DNA of 43,733 bases from a virus, in IMG/VR virus record IMGVR_UViG_3300042731_002987, positions 1 to 43,733 of that record; one strand, 5' to 3'. A model generated the notes under the pieces. That model saw nothing but the letters and a program-made list of their open reading frames with translations. It was not told the DNA's origin and searched no databases. Made by a program: the position numbers and the translations under genes. Within the stretch, counting starts at the first letter, position 1. Every line of letters starts with the position of its first letter. This document shows, in pieces, positions 8,688-14,089 of this stretch.

Positions 8688-8817
8688 GACGCATCAACCA
8701 TATCCAATGATCATAGAAAGACTCTTCAGGGTGGTCGACCTTGATCAGGTAGTCGTCTTCGTCCATTACATTATGGTGCTCGTATGGCATTCGTGGTGTA
8801 TCGTCATGCGGTTCCAT
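8674..8817 (-). CDS. Small acidic hypothetical protein
   Basis: A 47-residue ORF starting MEPHDDTPRMPYEHH, with AGAGGTG a few bases before the ATG at 8817 and an end that overlaps the next gene start by 14 bases. Rich in His, Asp and Glu, with aromatic C-terminal DHWIWLM. The ribosome site and snug fit between 8821 and 8687 support it as real. No family. Confidence 0.55.
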   Translation of the reverse strand: MEPHDDTPRMPYEHHNVMDEDDYLIKVDHPEESFYDHWIWLMRHDSH

Positions 8818-8820
8818 AGA

Positions 8821-9018
8821 TCACCTCTCTTTGTCGATAGACTCAGCTGCCGCAGCAGCCTGAGCGTGTAAAGCGCGACCGATTCGATGCATGCTGGAAA
8901 GCGCCTCGTCGCGCATTTGAATACAATCATCATTAGCTAGTATAGGCCCTGACGCATATGACAACTGGTCAGCCCATGTGATGATTCTTTCCAGGTCAAG
9001 CCTGTGCCTGTTCGTCAC
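8821..9018 (-). CDS. Small hypothetical helical protein downstream of ERF
   Basis: A 65-residue protein with a GTG start at 9018, preceded by GGAGA at good spacing and lying inside the last 23 bases of the ERF gene. Sequence (V/M)TNRHRLDLERIITWADQLS then alanine-rich helix HAQAAAAAESIDKER. A longer frame starting at 9210 exists but would overlap ERF by more than 200 bases and is less likely. Helical, function unknown. Confidence 0.55.
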   Translation of the reverse strand: MTNRHRLDLERIITWADQLSYASGPILANDDCIQMRDEALSSMHRIGRALHAQAAAAAESIDKER

Positions 9019-9808
9019 TATCACTCTCCGTTTCCTGATTGATAGCATGCCATTCATCAGAATGCATGGCGGCGCGCTCGGCGGTCGTGAATATTCCCCC
9101 CTTGGTTGGAGCGACCCAAAGGTCTTTCTTTTCATCGTTTGTGAGTTCGGCCCATGCCTCCACAGCGATATGTAGGTTCCCTGTCTCGATTCCCTCCTTG
9201 ATCGCCGCAATTGATGGCCAGCTATCCCGAACGACCTCCATCATCGTGAGAAGATTGTCGCAGCCGCGGTCAAAGGACTGGGCATCGTCGTCCTGGTCCC
9301 CAGTGACAATGCCAAAGATGGCGCAAAAGGCGTATCGGTTTCCGAATGTCGATGCGGACCCACCCTTCTGCGAGTCAGTCATATAGGCTCTCTCATCAAT
9401 GATGGTTGTGAAGCGCGCGGTCTCGGAGTGCCCGGCATGATGGGTAACGATGCATTCAGAGACGAGAACGCCGTCTTGTGGTATGGATCTCGTCTGCCAT
9501 GAAAACCCGTGTTTCGTGATTAGAGGACCGACCTGACGGATAATTGAGTCCAGCTTGGCGTATCGGTAGCGAACCGACCTCTTATCCTTGTTCAAAACCT
9601 CGGTGTCCTTTTGGATGACTGGCATTTCCGCCTGTAGCGCGTTCATCGCGGCGTAGTACTGCCCGCGCGTCCATTCATCCCGGAGCTGTGTTCTAACCTC
9701 CATGAGGCGGTTTACCACCTCCAGGTTGCCGCTCTGGACAGCGGAAGCAATGACAGCCTGGATGTCGATGTCGGTTGGTGGTGCGAGCTGGCGTTCTTTG
9801 TCATTCAT
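8996..9808 (-). CDS. erf: ERF family single-strand annealing protein
   Basis: A 270-residue recombinase of the ERF superfamily (P22 Erf type), which anneals single strands in phage recombination and genome circularisation or repair. Visible family features: YAAMNALQAEMPVIQKD near residue 52-68, RYRYAKLDSIIRQVGPLI, ITKHGFSWQ and the aromatic-glycine patch GSASTFGNRYAFCAIFGI. The acidic C-terminus (ETESDSDEQAQA) resembles the SSB-interacting tails of such proteins. With the Ref-like nuclease and DUF1367 it forms the leftward recombination module. No partner exonuclease is apparent. Confidence 0.85.
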   Translation of the reverse strand: MNDKERQLAPPTDIDIQAVIASAVQSGNLEVVNRLMEVRTQLRDEWTRGQYYAAMNALQAEMPVIQKDTEVLNKDKRSVRYRYAKLDSIIRQVGPLITKHGFSWQTRSIPQDGVLVSECIVTHHAGHSETARFTTIIDERAYMTDSQKGGSASTFGNRYAFCAIFGIVTGDQDDDAQSFDRGCDNLLTMMEVVRDSWPSIAAIKEGIETGNLHIAVEAWAELTNDEKKDLWVAPTKGGIFTTAERAAMHSDEWHAINQETESDSDEQAQA

Positions 9809-9812
9809 GATT

Positions 9813-10223
9813 TCAAGCGTCTCTCAAGTCGTCGATGTCATTTCGGAGGCGGGCGATTTCTCCATTTAGAATGGCGATAGATCTCCTTCTCAATGCTTTT
9901 GCCAGAGCTTTTAGCTTATAGCGGTGCCTATATAACCGGATGTACTGGGAATAGCTTCCGATGATAGATTTCTCATCGTGCGTAAGCTTCCATTGACCAC
10001 GGACGACATGGAAAGCCTTTAGCTCCTCTGCGGTCATGTTAATAATGTCGGCAGCGCGGATCATAAGATCTGCTAGAATAGCGATTTGCGCGTCCTTCTC
10101 TGCGCAAGTTGCCGCAAGCCATGCGGCCTTCCAAGAGAAGTAATTGGCTGTGCCCTTGGCCTCGTTTGGATGGGCCTTCTCAAATTCCTCTGTAGCGAGG
10201 TCGCTATATTCCTGTGGAGTCAC
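9813..10223 (-). CDS. Paralogous small early protein, copy 1 (extended)
   Basis: A 136-residue protein, GTG start with AGGAGG 7 bases upstream. Residues 1-45 are unique (EEFEKAHPNEAKGTANYFSWKAAWLAAT resembles phage Ea22-type tails); the remainder matches the next upstream gene: DLMIRAADIINMTAEELKA, then KALAKALRRR. It also carries a 32-base DNA repeat shared with that gene. Predominantly helical. The family is unknown to me; tandem duplication followed by divergence is clear. Confidence 0.6.
   Translation of the reverse strand: MTPQEYSDLATEEFEKAHPNEAKGTANYFSWKAAWLAATCAEKDAQIAILADLMIRAADIINMTAEELKAFHVVRGQWKLTHDEKSIIGSYSQYIRLYRHRYKLKALAKALRRRSIAILNGEIARLRNDIDDLRDA
9883..9914 (-). repeat. 32-bp direct repeat, copy A
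   Basis: Identical to 10232-10263. It encodes the LKALAKALRRR end of the paralogous proteins, and perfect identity of the DNA indicates recent duplication or gene conversion. Confidence 0.85.
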
Positions 10224-10407
10224 CTTTAGCCCTCCTTCTCAATGCTTTTGCCAGAGCTTTTAGTTCGATGTAATTGGCGATGGCAGATTGATAATCGTGA
10301 GTAACCTTCCATTCTCCATTGACGACTTGGGAAGCCTTTGACTCCTCCGCGACCAAGTTAATAATGTCGGCGGCGCGGCTCATAAGATCTGCGTCATAGT
10401 CGTTCAT
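10204..10407 (-). CDS. Paralogous small early protein, copy 2
   Basis: A 67-residue protein starting MNDYDADLMSRAADII, with a strong AAGGAGGT 5 bases before ATG. The same helical core as copies 1 and 3 (ADLM-RAADIIN, KALAKALRRR). It overlaps the start of copy 1 by 20 bases. The shortest member defines the core module. No function assigned. Confidence 0.6.
   Translation of the reverse strand: MNDYDADLMSRAADIINLVAEESKASQVVNGEWKVTHDYQSAIANYIELKALAKALRRRAKGDSTGI
10232..10263 (-). repeat. 32-bp direct repeat, copy B
   Basis: Identical to 9883-9914, at the equivalent position of the second paralogue. Confidence 0.85.
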
Positions 10408-10410
10408 GTG

Positions 10411-10644
10411 TTACCTCCTTAGCGCGGCTATTTGACAGGCTCTTGCTTTGAGGATGGCGACAGTCTGCCGCATGCTGCGGTATGTAGTCACTAAGCCTGC
10501 TATATCCGTCTCACTGTATTGAGATCCCAGTCTAGAGAGCGGCTTCTGATACCAGCTTACATTGATCCCGGAAATATTCTGGAAGGCGTCAGCCTGTTCC
10601 TCAAGTACGTCCGCTGCTGCAATCATCAGATCACGATCATTCAT
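10411..10644 (-). CDS. Paralogous small early protein, copy 3 (divergent)
   Basis: A 77-residue protein starting MNDRDLMIAAADVLEEQ. It shares the D-LM-AAD- opening and a basic helical end (VAILKARACQIAALRR) with copies 1 and 2 but is otherwise diverged. GGAGG lies 9 bases before ATG; an adjacent GTG at 10647 is an alternative start. The start overlaps the stop of the upstream gene. Unknown function. Confidence 0.55.
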   Translation of the reverse strand: MNDRDLMIAAADVLEEQADAFQNISGINVSWYQKPLSRLGSQYSETDIAGLVTTYRSMRQTVAILKARACQIAALRR

Positions 10645-10843
10645 CACAAATATCCTCCAGTTGTCTAATTACGCCAGACACTGCTTTATTAAGCATTTCC
10701 CAGCGCCGTATAGCGATGAGCTGCGCAACGGCCTGGTCTGTCGTGTGACGGACACCTTCCCGCGGTTCCTGAATCTCTTGGATCTGTCTCTCGATAGCAG
10801 CCTGTAAAGCCAAGGCTGAGTCGAGCATCTCGTCCCATGTCAC
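10637..10843 (-). CDS. Small helical protein after the GSGYG ORF
   Basis: A 68-residue protein with GTG start at 10843, four bases after the stop of the GSGYG-repeat ORF, sequence (V/M)TWDEMLDSALALQAAIERQ then VAQLIAIRRWEML. The same frame is open upstream through the repeat (to 11122), where it would add about 93 residues of Ala/Thr/Pro repeat; I prefer the short form because that extension is only the repeat read in another frame. The stop overlaps the next start. Function unknown. Confidence 0.5.
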   Translation of the reverse strand: MTWDEMLDSALALQAAIERQIQEIQEPREGVRHTTDQAVAQLIAIRRWEMLNKAVSGVIRQLEDICDE

Positions 10844-10847
10844 AAAT

Positions 10848-11153
10848 CTAGCCGTTGCCGTAGCCGTCGCCGAAGCCGTAGCCGTCGCCGGAGCCGAAGC
10901 CGGAGCCGTAGCCAGAGCCGTAGCCGTAGCCGGAGCCGCCGGAGCCGAAGCCGGAGCCGAAGCCGGAGCCGAAGCCGTCGCCGGAGCCGTAGCCGGAGCC
11001 GGAGCCGTAGCCGGAGCCGTAGCCGGAGCCGTAGCCGGAGCCGTCGCCGCCGCCGTAGCCGGAGCCGTAGCCGGAGCCGTCGCCGCCGCCGTAGCCGGAG
11101 CCGTAGCCGGAGCCGTCGCCATCGCAGTTAGTGCTGTCTAGTCGATTACTCAT
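10848..11153 (-). CDS. GSGYG-repeat protein following the DUF6948-like gene
   Basis: A 101-residue ORF. ATG at 11153 overlaps the stop of the DUF6948-like gene (ATGAGTAA). After MSNRLDSTNCDGDG the protein is almost only Gly, Ser, Tyr, Asp and Phe (GSGYGSGYGGGDG). In other phages a similar GYGDGSGYG tail can follow or be fused to a DUF6948 domain, so this looks like a split version of that protein. No canonical ribosome site, but translational coupling is plausible. Alternative: the DNA is only a hexanucleotide expansion and is not translated in this frame. Confidence 0.5.
   Translation of the reverse strand: MSNRLDSTNCDGDGSGYGSGYGGGDGSGYGSGYGGGDGSGYGSGYGSGYGSGSGYGSGDGFGSGFGSGFGSGGSGYGYGSGYGSGFGSGDGYGFGDGYGNG
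10854..11122. repeat. GC-rich hexanucleotide repeat array
   Basis: About 270 bases built from GCCGGA, GCCGTA, GCCGTC and GCCGAA units. Long higher-order copies occur near 11041-11110. It keeps two minus-strand frames open at once. Such tracts are prone to copy-number change by slippage. Confidence 0.9.
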
Positions 11154-11523
11154 GGCAAGCATCAAACGTCTCGCGAGCCTTTTCCGATGTTGGTATTAGT
11201 TCGATTGCTTCCGTCAGCATGATCACTGGTGACTCGACAGATATGCGGCTTTTATCCGGATCAATACCATGTAAGGCTACTTCAGACAAAGTGAAAGCCC
11301 CGCCCCATTTCCATAGACGCCGAGAGTCACGCAAAAGAACAGCCCTGCCATCAACAGACTCAACAACCCCTAAATGGACCCCAGCTGAAAAAGTGCGGAC
11401 CACGCAATGGCGGCCAGAAAATGCCAGGGCGGGTGAGAAAGAAGGGGAAGAACTATCTTGATCAAGATCGTCTCTATCTTCAATGAGGTCGGCCAATCGT
11501 AATAGCTTTTGTAGGTTATTCAC
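11146..11523 (-). CDS. DUF6948-like protein
   Basis: A 125-residue protein. Residues about 38-105 carry the DUF6948 pattern: HCVVRTFSAGVHLGVVESVDG, AVLLRDSRRLWKWGGAFTLSE and, towards the end, IMLTEAIELIPTS. GTG start, GGAG nine bases upstream. DUF6948 proteins are common in phage early regions and their role is unknown. The first 35 residues (LADLIEDRDDLDQ, acidic) are an extra N-terminal segment. Coupled to the GSGYG ORF. Confidence 0.65.
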   Translation of the reverse strand: MNNLQKLLRLADLIEDRDDLDQDSSSPSFSPALAFSGRHCVVRTFSAGVHLGVVESVDGRAVLLRDSRRLWKWGGAFTLSEVALHGIDPDKSRISVESPVIMLTEAIELIPTSEKARETFDACHE

Positions 11524-11528
11524 AATCT

Positions 11529-11645
11529 TTAACTCCGTAGAAGTTTGAAAAACCGGCGTGTGCTACGCCGAGCCTGCCGCAGGCATCCGCAGCACCCGTC
11601 CCGCATGATCGATGCGAACCAGAGAGCGTCTCGCATTTTGTTCAT
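11529..11645 (-). CDS. Small basic protein, 38 residues
   Basis: An ORF starting MNKMRDALWFASIMRDG, with a good GGAGGATC just before the ATG. Cysteine pair CCGC in the middle and a very basic C-terminus (RQARRSTRRFF). The stop lies 6 bases upstream of the next gene start and its last codons supply that gene's ribosome site. Small size makes it uncertain. Confidence 0.4.
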   Translation of the reverse strand: MNKMRDALWFASIMRDGCCGCLRQARRSTRRFFKLLRS

Positions 11646-11682
11646 GTGATCCTCCAGAAATCCTCTTGCCTAACAATGCGTA

Positions 11683-11910
11683 TTAGAAACGCATAGGCAG
11701 CGGTATGATAAACATGGTATCTGCCTTTTCCCCGTTCTTTAATCGCTTCCACTCCCACTTACAGTCTTCAGCGGTTGACCCTTTCGATTGGCAGTACTCC
11801 ATAAACTCAACCCTCTCTTTTTCTTTATTTCCAAACTGTAAAAATACCCATGCTAAAATACCAATAATCCAAATAACAATCAGCAGCTCAATCAAAGTAA
11901 AATCTTTCAT
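11683..11910 (-). CDS. Small membrane protein with type IV pilin-like N-terminus
   Basis: A 75-residue protein starting MKDFTLIELLIVIWIIGIL. This is nearly the class III (prepilin) signal of type IV pilins and pseudopilins: short leader, F+1, TLIE with E+5, then a hydrophobic helix. The residue before F is Asp, where prepilin peptidase normally needs Gly. The soluble part has two cysteines about 12 apart (EYCQSKG, EDCKWEW) and a basic end, like small one-helix phage membrane proteins. GGAGG 9 bases before ATG. It could be a coincidental transmembrane helix, a host-derived pseudopilin fragment, or a pilus-interfering peptide. Confidence 0.6.
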   Translation of the reverse strand: MKDFTLIELLIVIWIIGILAWVFLQFGNKEKERVEFMEYCQSKGSTAEDCKWEWKRLKNGEKADTMFIIPLPMRF

Positions 11911-11915
11911 TGTCG

Positions 11916-12308
11916 TTAACCTCCAGCAATATCAAGCCCGCGCAGCTCCATAGCTGTCGATTTCCATCCTCTGGACCATGAGACAGTGACGTCTGTCCCG
12001 CCGGGGGCCTCAACCATTGTGGTGTATAGGTATACAGGGGATCCGATAGCGTTTCCTTGGAGACGTACGGTGAACTCGCCAGAATCTCCGTAGAAGTCTC
12101 CAGAGACCACTGGGCGCCCGCTCCAGAGGAACCCTTGTGGGAGCCCAGCCCTGATGTGTTCCTTATATGTACGATAGACATCCCGCACAGGGGCGGAGAC
12201 TGTCCATGATGCTTGGTTGTCTGTGCGGGCCCGCAGGTCGGCGACGTTCTGGGTGGCGCATCCCAGCAGGATGGATGCGGCGATAAGTGCTGTTAGTAGG
12301 CGTGTCAT
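11916..12308 (-). CDS. Phage-encoded lipoprotein
   Basis: A 130-residue protein with a classical lipoprotein signal: MTRLLTALIAASILLGC, with lipobox LLGC and the modified Cys at residue 17. The mature part is a compact beta-rich domain of about 110 residues (VYRTYKEHIRAG, YLYTTMVEAPGGTDVTVSW). GGAG seven bases before ATG. Phage lipoproteins in early operons often block superinfection at the envelope (Cor- and Llp-like proteins), but no specific family is recognised here. Next to another small membrane protein. Confidence 0.65.
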   Translation of the reverse strand: MTRLLTALIAASILLGCATQNVADLRARTDNQASWTVSAPVRDVYRTYKEHIRAGLPQGFLWSGRPVVSGDFYGDSGEFTVRLQGNAIGSPVYLYTTMVEAPGGTDVTVSWSRGWKSTAMELRGLDIAGG

Positions 12309-12508
12309 GGTCTGTCTCCAATATCATCTGGATATTCACTGTCATCTGGAGACCACAGGCCGGCGCACTGCGGATCTATATCCGGATGTTCGCCGAAAAA
12401 GATTTCCCTGGCGGTATCGATATTTTTAGCGTTTATGTATCCGGAATCTCCTCCGTCGGTCTCGTAAAAAAATTTAACCATTTCGTTGTTTGTTAAGGTG
12501 GTCTTCAT
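12305..12508 (-). CDS. First gene of the leftward operon, small acidic protein
   Basis: A 67-residue protein starting MKTTLTNNEMVKFFYETDGG. I choose ATG at 12508 (GAGG upstream); an in-frame start at 12556 would lie in the promoter. Acidic C-terminus (SPDDSEYPDD). The end overlaps the lipoprotein start by 4 bases. First product of the leftward promoter, so expressed earliest. No family. Confidence 0.6.
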   Translation of the reverse strand: MKTTLTNNEMVKFFYETDGGDSGYINAKNIDTAREIFFGEHPDIDPQCAGLWSPDDSEYPDDIGDRP

Positions 12509-12534
12509 GTCTGGCCTCGTCTGTTTTCCTTCTC

Positions 12535-12624
12535 TGTAGTAGTATAATAGTACCACAGCACAGCCATGTCAAGCATTATCGTAGTAGGAAGATATTACTT
12601 GACAAGGGGGAGAATACTACTACA
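12535..12624. promoter_or_regulatory. Operator region with inverted TGTAGTAGTAT motifs
   Basis: TGTAGTAGTAT at 12535-12545 and its exact reverse complement at 12614-12624. The first abuts and partly covers the leftward -10 box and the second lies just before and across the rightward -10 box. A related CGTAGTAGG lies between them near 12580. A near-palindrome (one mismatched pair) spans 12539-12553. The symmetrical arrangement suggests one repressor controlling both promoters, most simply the HTH protein next door. Confidence 0.6.
12544..12572 (-). promoter_or_regulatory. Leftward early promoter
   Basis: On the minus strand TTGACA (12567-12572), a 17-base spacer and TATTAT (12544-12549). This is a near-consensus sigma-70 promoter. 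It precedes the first leftward gene by about 35 bases. Confidence 0.75.
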
Positions 12625-12626
12625 AT
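12599..12626 (+). promoter_or_regulatory. Rightward promoter of the HTH regulator
   Basis: TTGACA (12599-12604), a 16-base spacer and TACAAT (12621-12626). Expected transcription start is about 12633, the first base of the GTG codon of the regulator, so the message may be leaderless. Confidence 0.7.
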
Positions 12627-12632
12627 GGAATC

Positions 12633-12824
12633 GTGACGAAGATGAACTTACTAACCGAAGTGCGAAAATTAGTCCTGCGCAGCGCCCTGACAAGGGAGCA
12701 GATCGCGAAGGGTGCTGGCGTAGAGCGTGATTGGCTCAACGCGGTCACGCAAGGAAGGATTAGGGATCCTGGCGTGACGAAGATCCAGAAGTTACACGAT
12801 TTCCTGACGGCTCAGCAGGAATGA
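12633..12824 (+). CDS. Small HTH transcriptional regulator (Cro-like size)
   Basis: A 63-residue protein, all of it one helix-turn-helix domain: LTREQIAKGAGVERDWLNAVTQG is the recognition region (residues about 19-41) followed by a stabilising helix. No oligomerisation or autoproteolysis domain. Start is GTG at 12633 or ATG at 12642; no ribosome site precedes either, and the predicted transcript starts at about 12633. It is the only regulator at the divergent promoter, so it likely represses both directions like Cro. A hairpin terminator follows at once. Confidence 0.65.
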   Translation: MTKMNLLTEVRKLVLRSALTREQIAKGAGVERDWLNAVTQGRIRDPGVTKIQKLHDFLTAQQE

Positions 12825-12849
12825 GGACTCCTCCCCAGCAACTGGGATT

Positions 12850-12880
12850 GCCGGTCGCCCGATGGGTGGCCGGCTGTTTT
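12850..12880 (+). terminator. Rho-independent terminator after the HTH gene
   Basis: GCCGGTCGCCC-GAT-GGGTGGCCGGC forms an 11-pair stem with one mismatch and wobble pairs, followed by TGTTTT. It would end the short regulator transcript. Confidence 0.65.
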
Positions 12881-12911
12881 AACAGGGACTTACTATATTG
12901 AGAGGTGAACA

Positions 12912-13160
12912 ATGAACATTTACATTCTGATGGCTCAACGCAAATGCGCCTACCCTGGTCAGTACGCGCCGGAGGCGCTGGCATGTATGAGCGGACCTGA
13001 GTACAGCGACAATCCCGGCTACTTGCACGATGCGCGCCAGAGCAACATCGATACTGGAGATTTTGACGCCGTTGAGATTGTTGCCCTCACGGTGGACAGA
13101 AACGAAATTGACAGGAGACTGTTTCCTGCGACAGAGCCTGTTTCGGCGTCTTGTGCATAA
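12912..13160 (+). CDS. Hypothetical protein (MNIYILMAQRKC family)
   Basis: An 82-residue protein, GAGAGGTG before ATG. Opening MNIYILMAQRKCAYPGQYAPEAL cut short here for length: the QRKC-YPGQYAPEAL pattern is found in small phage proteins of unknown function. The stop codon TAA lies inside the outer GCATAAC box of the attC-like element that follows, so the C-terminus may have been set by that insertion. Confidence 0.6.
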   Translation: MNIYILMAQRKCAYPGQYAPEALACMSGPEYSDNPGYLHDARQSNIDTGDFDAVEIVALTVDRNEIDRRLFPATEPVSASCA

Positions 13161-13248
13161 CGTTGCCCTCAGCCGCCCGCGCCGGCTGAGGACTTTAAGC
13201 CAGAGATAAGCGCCGACGGCGTGGGTCGGTTGGAGGGCTTTGTTATGC
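13155..13248. repeat. Integron attC-like element 1
   Basis: Outer boxes GCATAAC (13155-13161) and GTTATGC (13242-13248) are exact complements. Then a 3-base unpaired spacer on each side, then GCCCTC pairing with GAGGGC, one unpaired base, five further pairs, another unpaired base, and an inner CCCGCGCCG/CGGCGTGGG stem. Box-spacer-box with extrahelical bases is the architecture of attC sites. Orientation cannot be fixed from the ORFs: the arm with the extra bases suggests the opposite orientation to the plus-strand ORFs. Confidence 0.6.
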
Positions 13249-13472
13249 CGTGGTACACGACGGCGGACGCCAGAAGAGACGCGCGAGACGCGGAATATAT
13301 TGTAGAGCTAGAGCCTGGCGTCTGGGCCTGCGATGTAGAGCAGAGCGACCCCGGGAGGGTATGCGACCCGTGCAACGCGCAGCGATTTGGCATGCGGGAA
13401 GCCGCCGACGCTGCGCTCGCGGCAGCGAGAGCATTCCGCCCGTTTGTGCATGCTCGGGTTGTTGCGGCATAA
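13245..13472 (+). CDS. Cassette-like ORF between two attC-like elements
   Basis: A 75-residue protein starting MPWYTTADARRDARDAEY. ATG at 13245 sits in the GTTATGC box of element 1 and TAA at 13470-13472 in the GCATAAC box of element 2, so the ORF exactly fills the interval. GGAGG lies 8 bases before ATG. Two cysteines in VCDPCNAQRFG and an alanine-rich C-terminus. High GC compared with neighbours. No family recognised. Another frame (13250-13573) is open but reads through element 2 and is rejected. Confidence 0.5.
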   Translation: MPWYTTADARRDARDAEYIVELEPGVWACDVEQSDPGRVCDPCNAQRFGMREAADAALAAARAFRPFVHARVVAA

Positions 13473-13543
13473 CGACAAGCATAACCGACGCAAAACCAAG
13501 CGAAGCGCCGGTTTTAGCGTCCGAGTTTATGCGCTTGTTAGGA
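13467..13543. repeat. Integron attC-like element 2
   Basis: Outer boxes GCATAAC (13467-13473) and GTTAGGA (13537-13543) pair at AAC/GTT only. Inside, ACAAGCATAA faces TTATGCGCTTGT, then AACCGACGC faces GCGTCCGAGTT with two single unpaired bases, then AAAACC faces GGTTTT. Minus-strand reading TAACAAGCGCATAAAC is very like known attC arms. A different right-hand box from element 1 is what hybrid boxes between different cassettes look like. Confidence 0.6.
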
Positions 13544-13565
13544 ATTTTCAACGAGGATAAATACG

Positions 13566-13820
13566 ATGAGTAACAGTTCTAGTTCAAGCAGTAGCGGTAT
13601 CAGCGTGATCGGCCTTCTCGGCGTGGTGTTCGTGACCCTCAAACTTACCGGCTATATCGATTGGTCGTGGTGGTGGGTGACTGCGCCTTTCTGGGGTAGC
13701 TTTGCCCTGGCGCTAGCGATCCTGTTAGTGGGTGGCGTCGTGTTGTTTGCCAATAAAATCATGAAAGACCGCAAGGCCAAATACGAGAAGTTGCCGATAA
13801 ATGGTGGGAACAGCACCTAA
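13566..13820 (+). CDS. Small two-helix membrane protein with serine-rich start
   Basis: An 84-residue protein, MSNSSSSSSSGISVIG, then transmembrane helices at about 11-27 and 42-62 with a tryptophan cluster between (DWSWWWVTAPFWG), and a basic tail. Similar S-rich WSWWWV proteins are found in phages and bacterial genomes without a known role. It follows attC-like element 2 and could be the gene of a third cassette, but no attC-like element follows it. Its 3' end overlaps the next reading frame by about 40 bases. Confidence 0.6.
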   Translation: MSNSSSSSSSGISVIGLLGVVFVTLKLTGYIDWSWWWVTAPFWGSFALALAILLVGGVVLFANKIMKDRKAKYEKLPINGGNST

Positions 13821-14089
13821 AAGTACACTCCCACCCGTACAGAAAAGAAATATGGGAAAAACTGGCAGCATTGGACAAGGAAACCGCGACCGCCAAAGAC
13901 GTGGCAGATATTATCGGTAACACGTCTTGGGCAAGAGAACAGAAATGTGACGAATGCGGCCAGTATGTCGGTGCTTTGGTAGAGATTGGAGAAGAATATG
14001 ATTATGAGAGCAGTATTGCATGGGTATATCGCCGGTGTATAGAGAAAGCGGTGGGCCTTTTTGGGGATGCCGAACAGGCAGATGAATAG
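13781..14089 (+). CDS. Zinc-ribbon-like phage protein lacking a normal start codon
   Basis: The frame reads IREVADKWWEQHLKV, then YRKEIWEKLAALDKETATAKDV cut here for length, DVADIIGNTSW and CDECGQYVGALVEIGEE. I recognise this as a known small phage family whose N-terminus includes the KWWE-HLKV part. No ATG, GTG or TTG occurs in frame between the upstream stop (13754) and a TTG at 13871 that would remove the conserved N-terminus. ATA at 13781 is the best-placed codon; the start given is a guess. The start region is overlapped by the membrane-protein gene before it, so it may have been damaged by an insertion. Confidence 0.45.
   Translation: MREVADKWWEQHLKVHSHPYRKEIWEKLAALDKETATAKDVADIIGNTSWAREQKCDECGQYVGALVEIGEEYDYESSIAWVYRRCIEKAVGLFGDAEQADE

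Noticed and set aside
10854-11122. GC-rich repeats as a CRISPR array
   Set aside because: Units are 6 bases with no spacers and lie in reading frames; no cas genes.
12633-12824. Lysogeny repressor (CI)
   Set aside because: Only a 63-residue HTH domain; no oligomerisation or cleavage domain and no integrase anywhere in the genome.
13250-13573. 107-codon plus-strand ORF across attC-like element 2
   Set aside because: Arginine-rich frame reading through the hairpin; the competing frame at 13245-13472 has a ribosome site and fits the boxes. The minus-strand reading with KRINSDAK is a known kind of false protein made from attC sequence.
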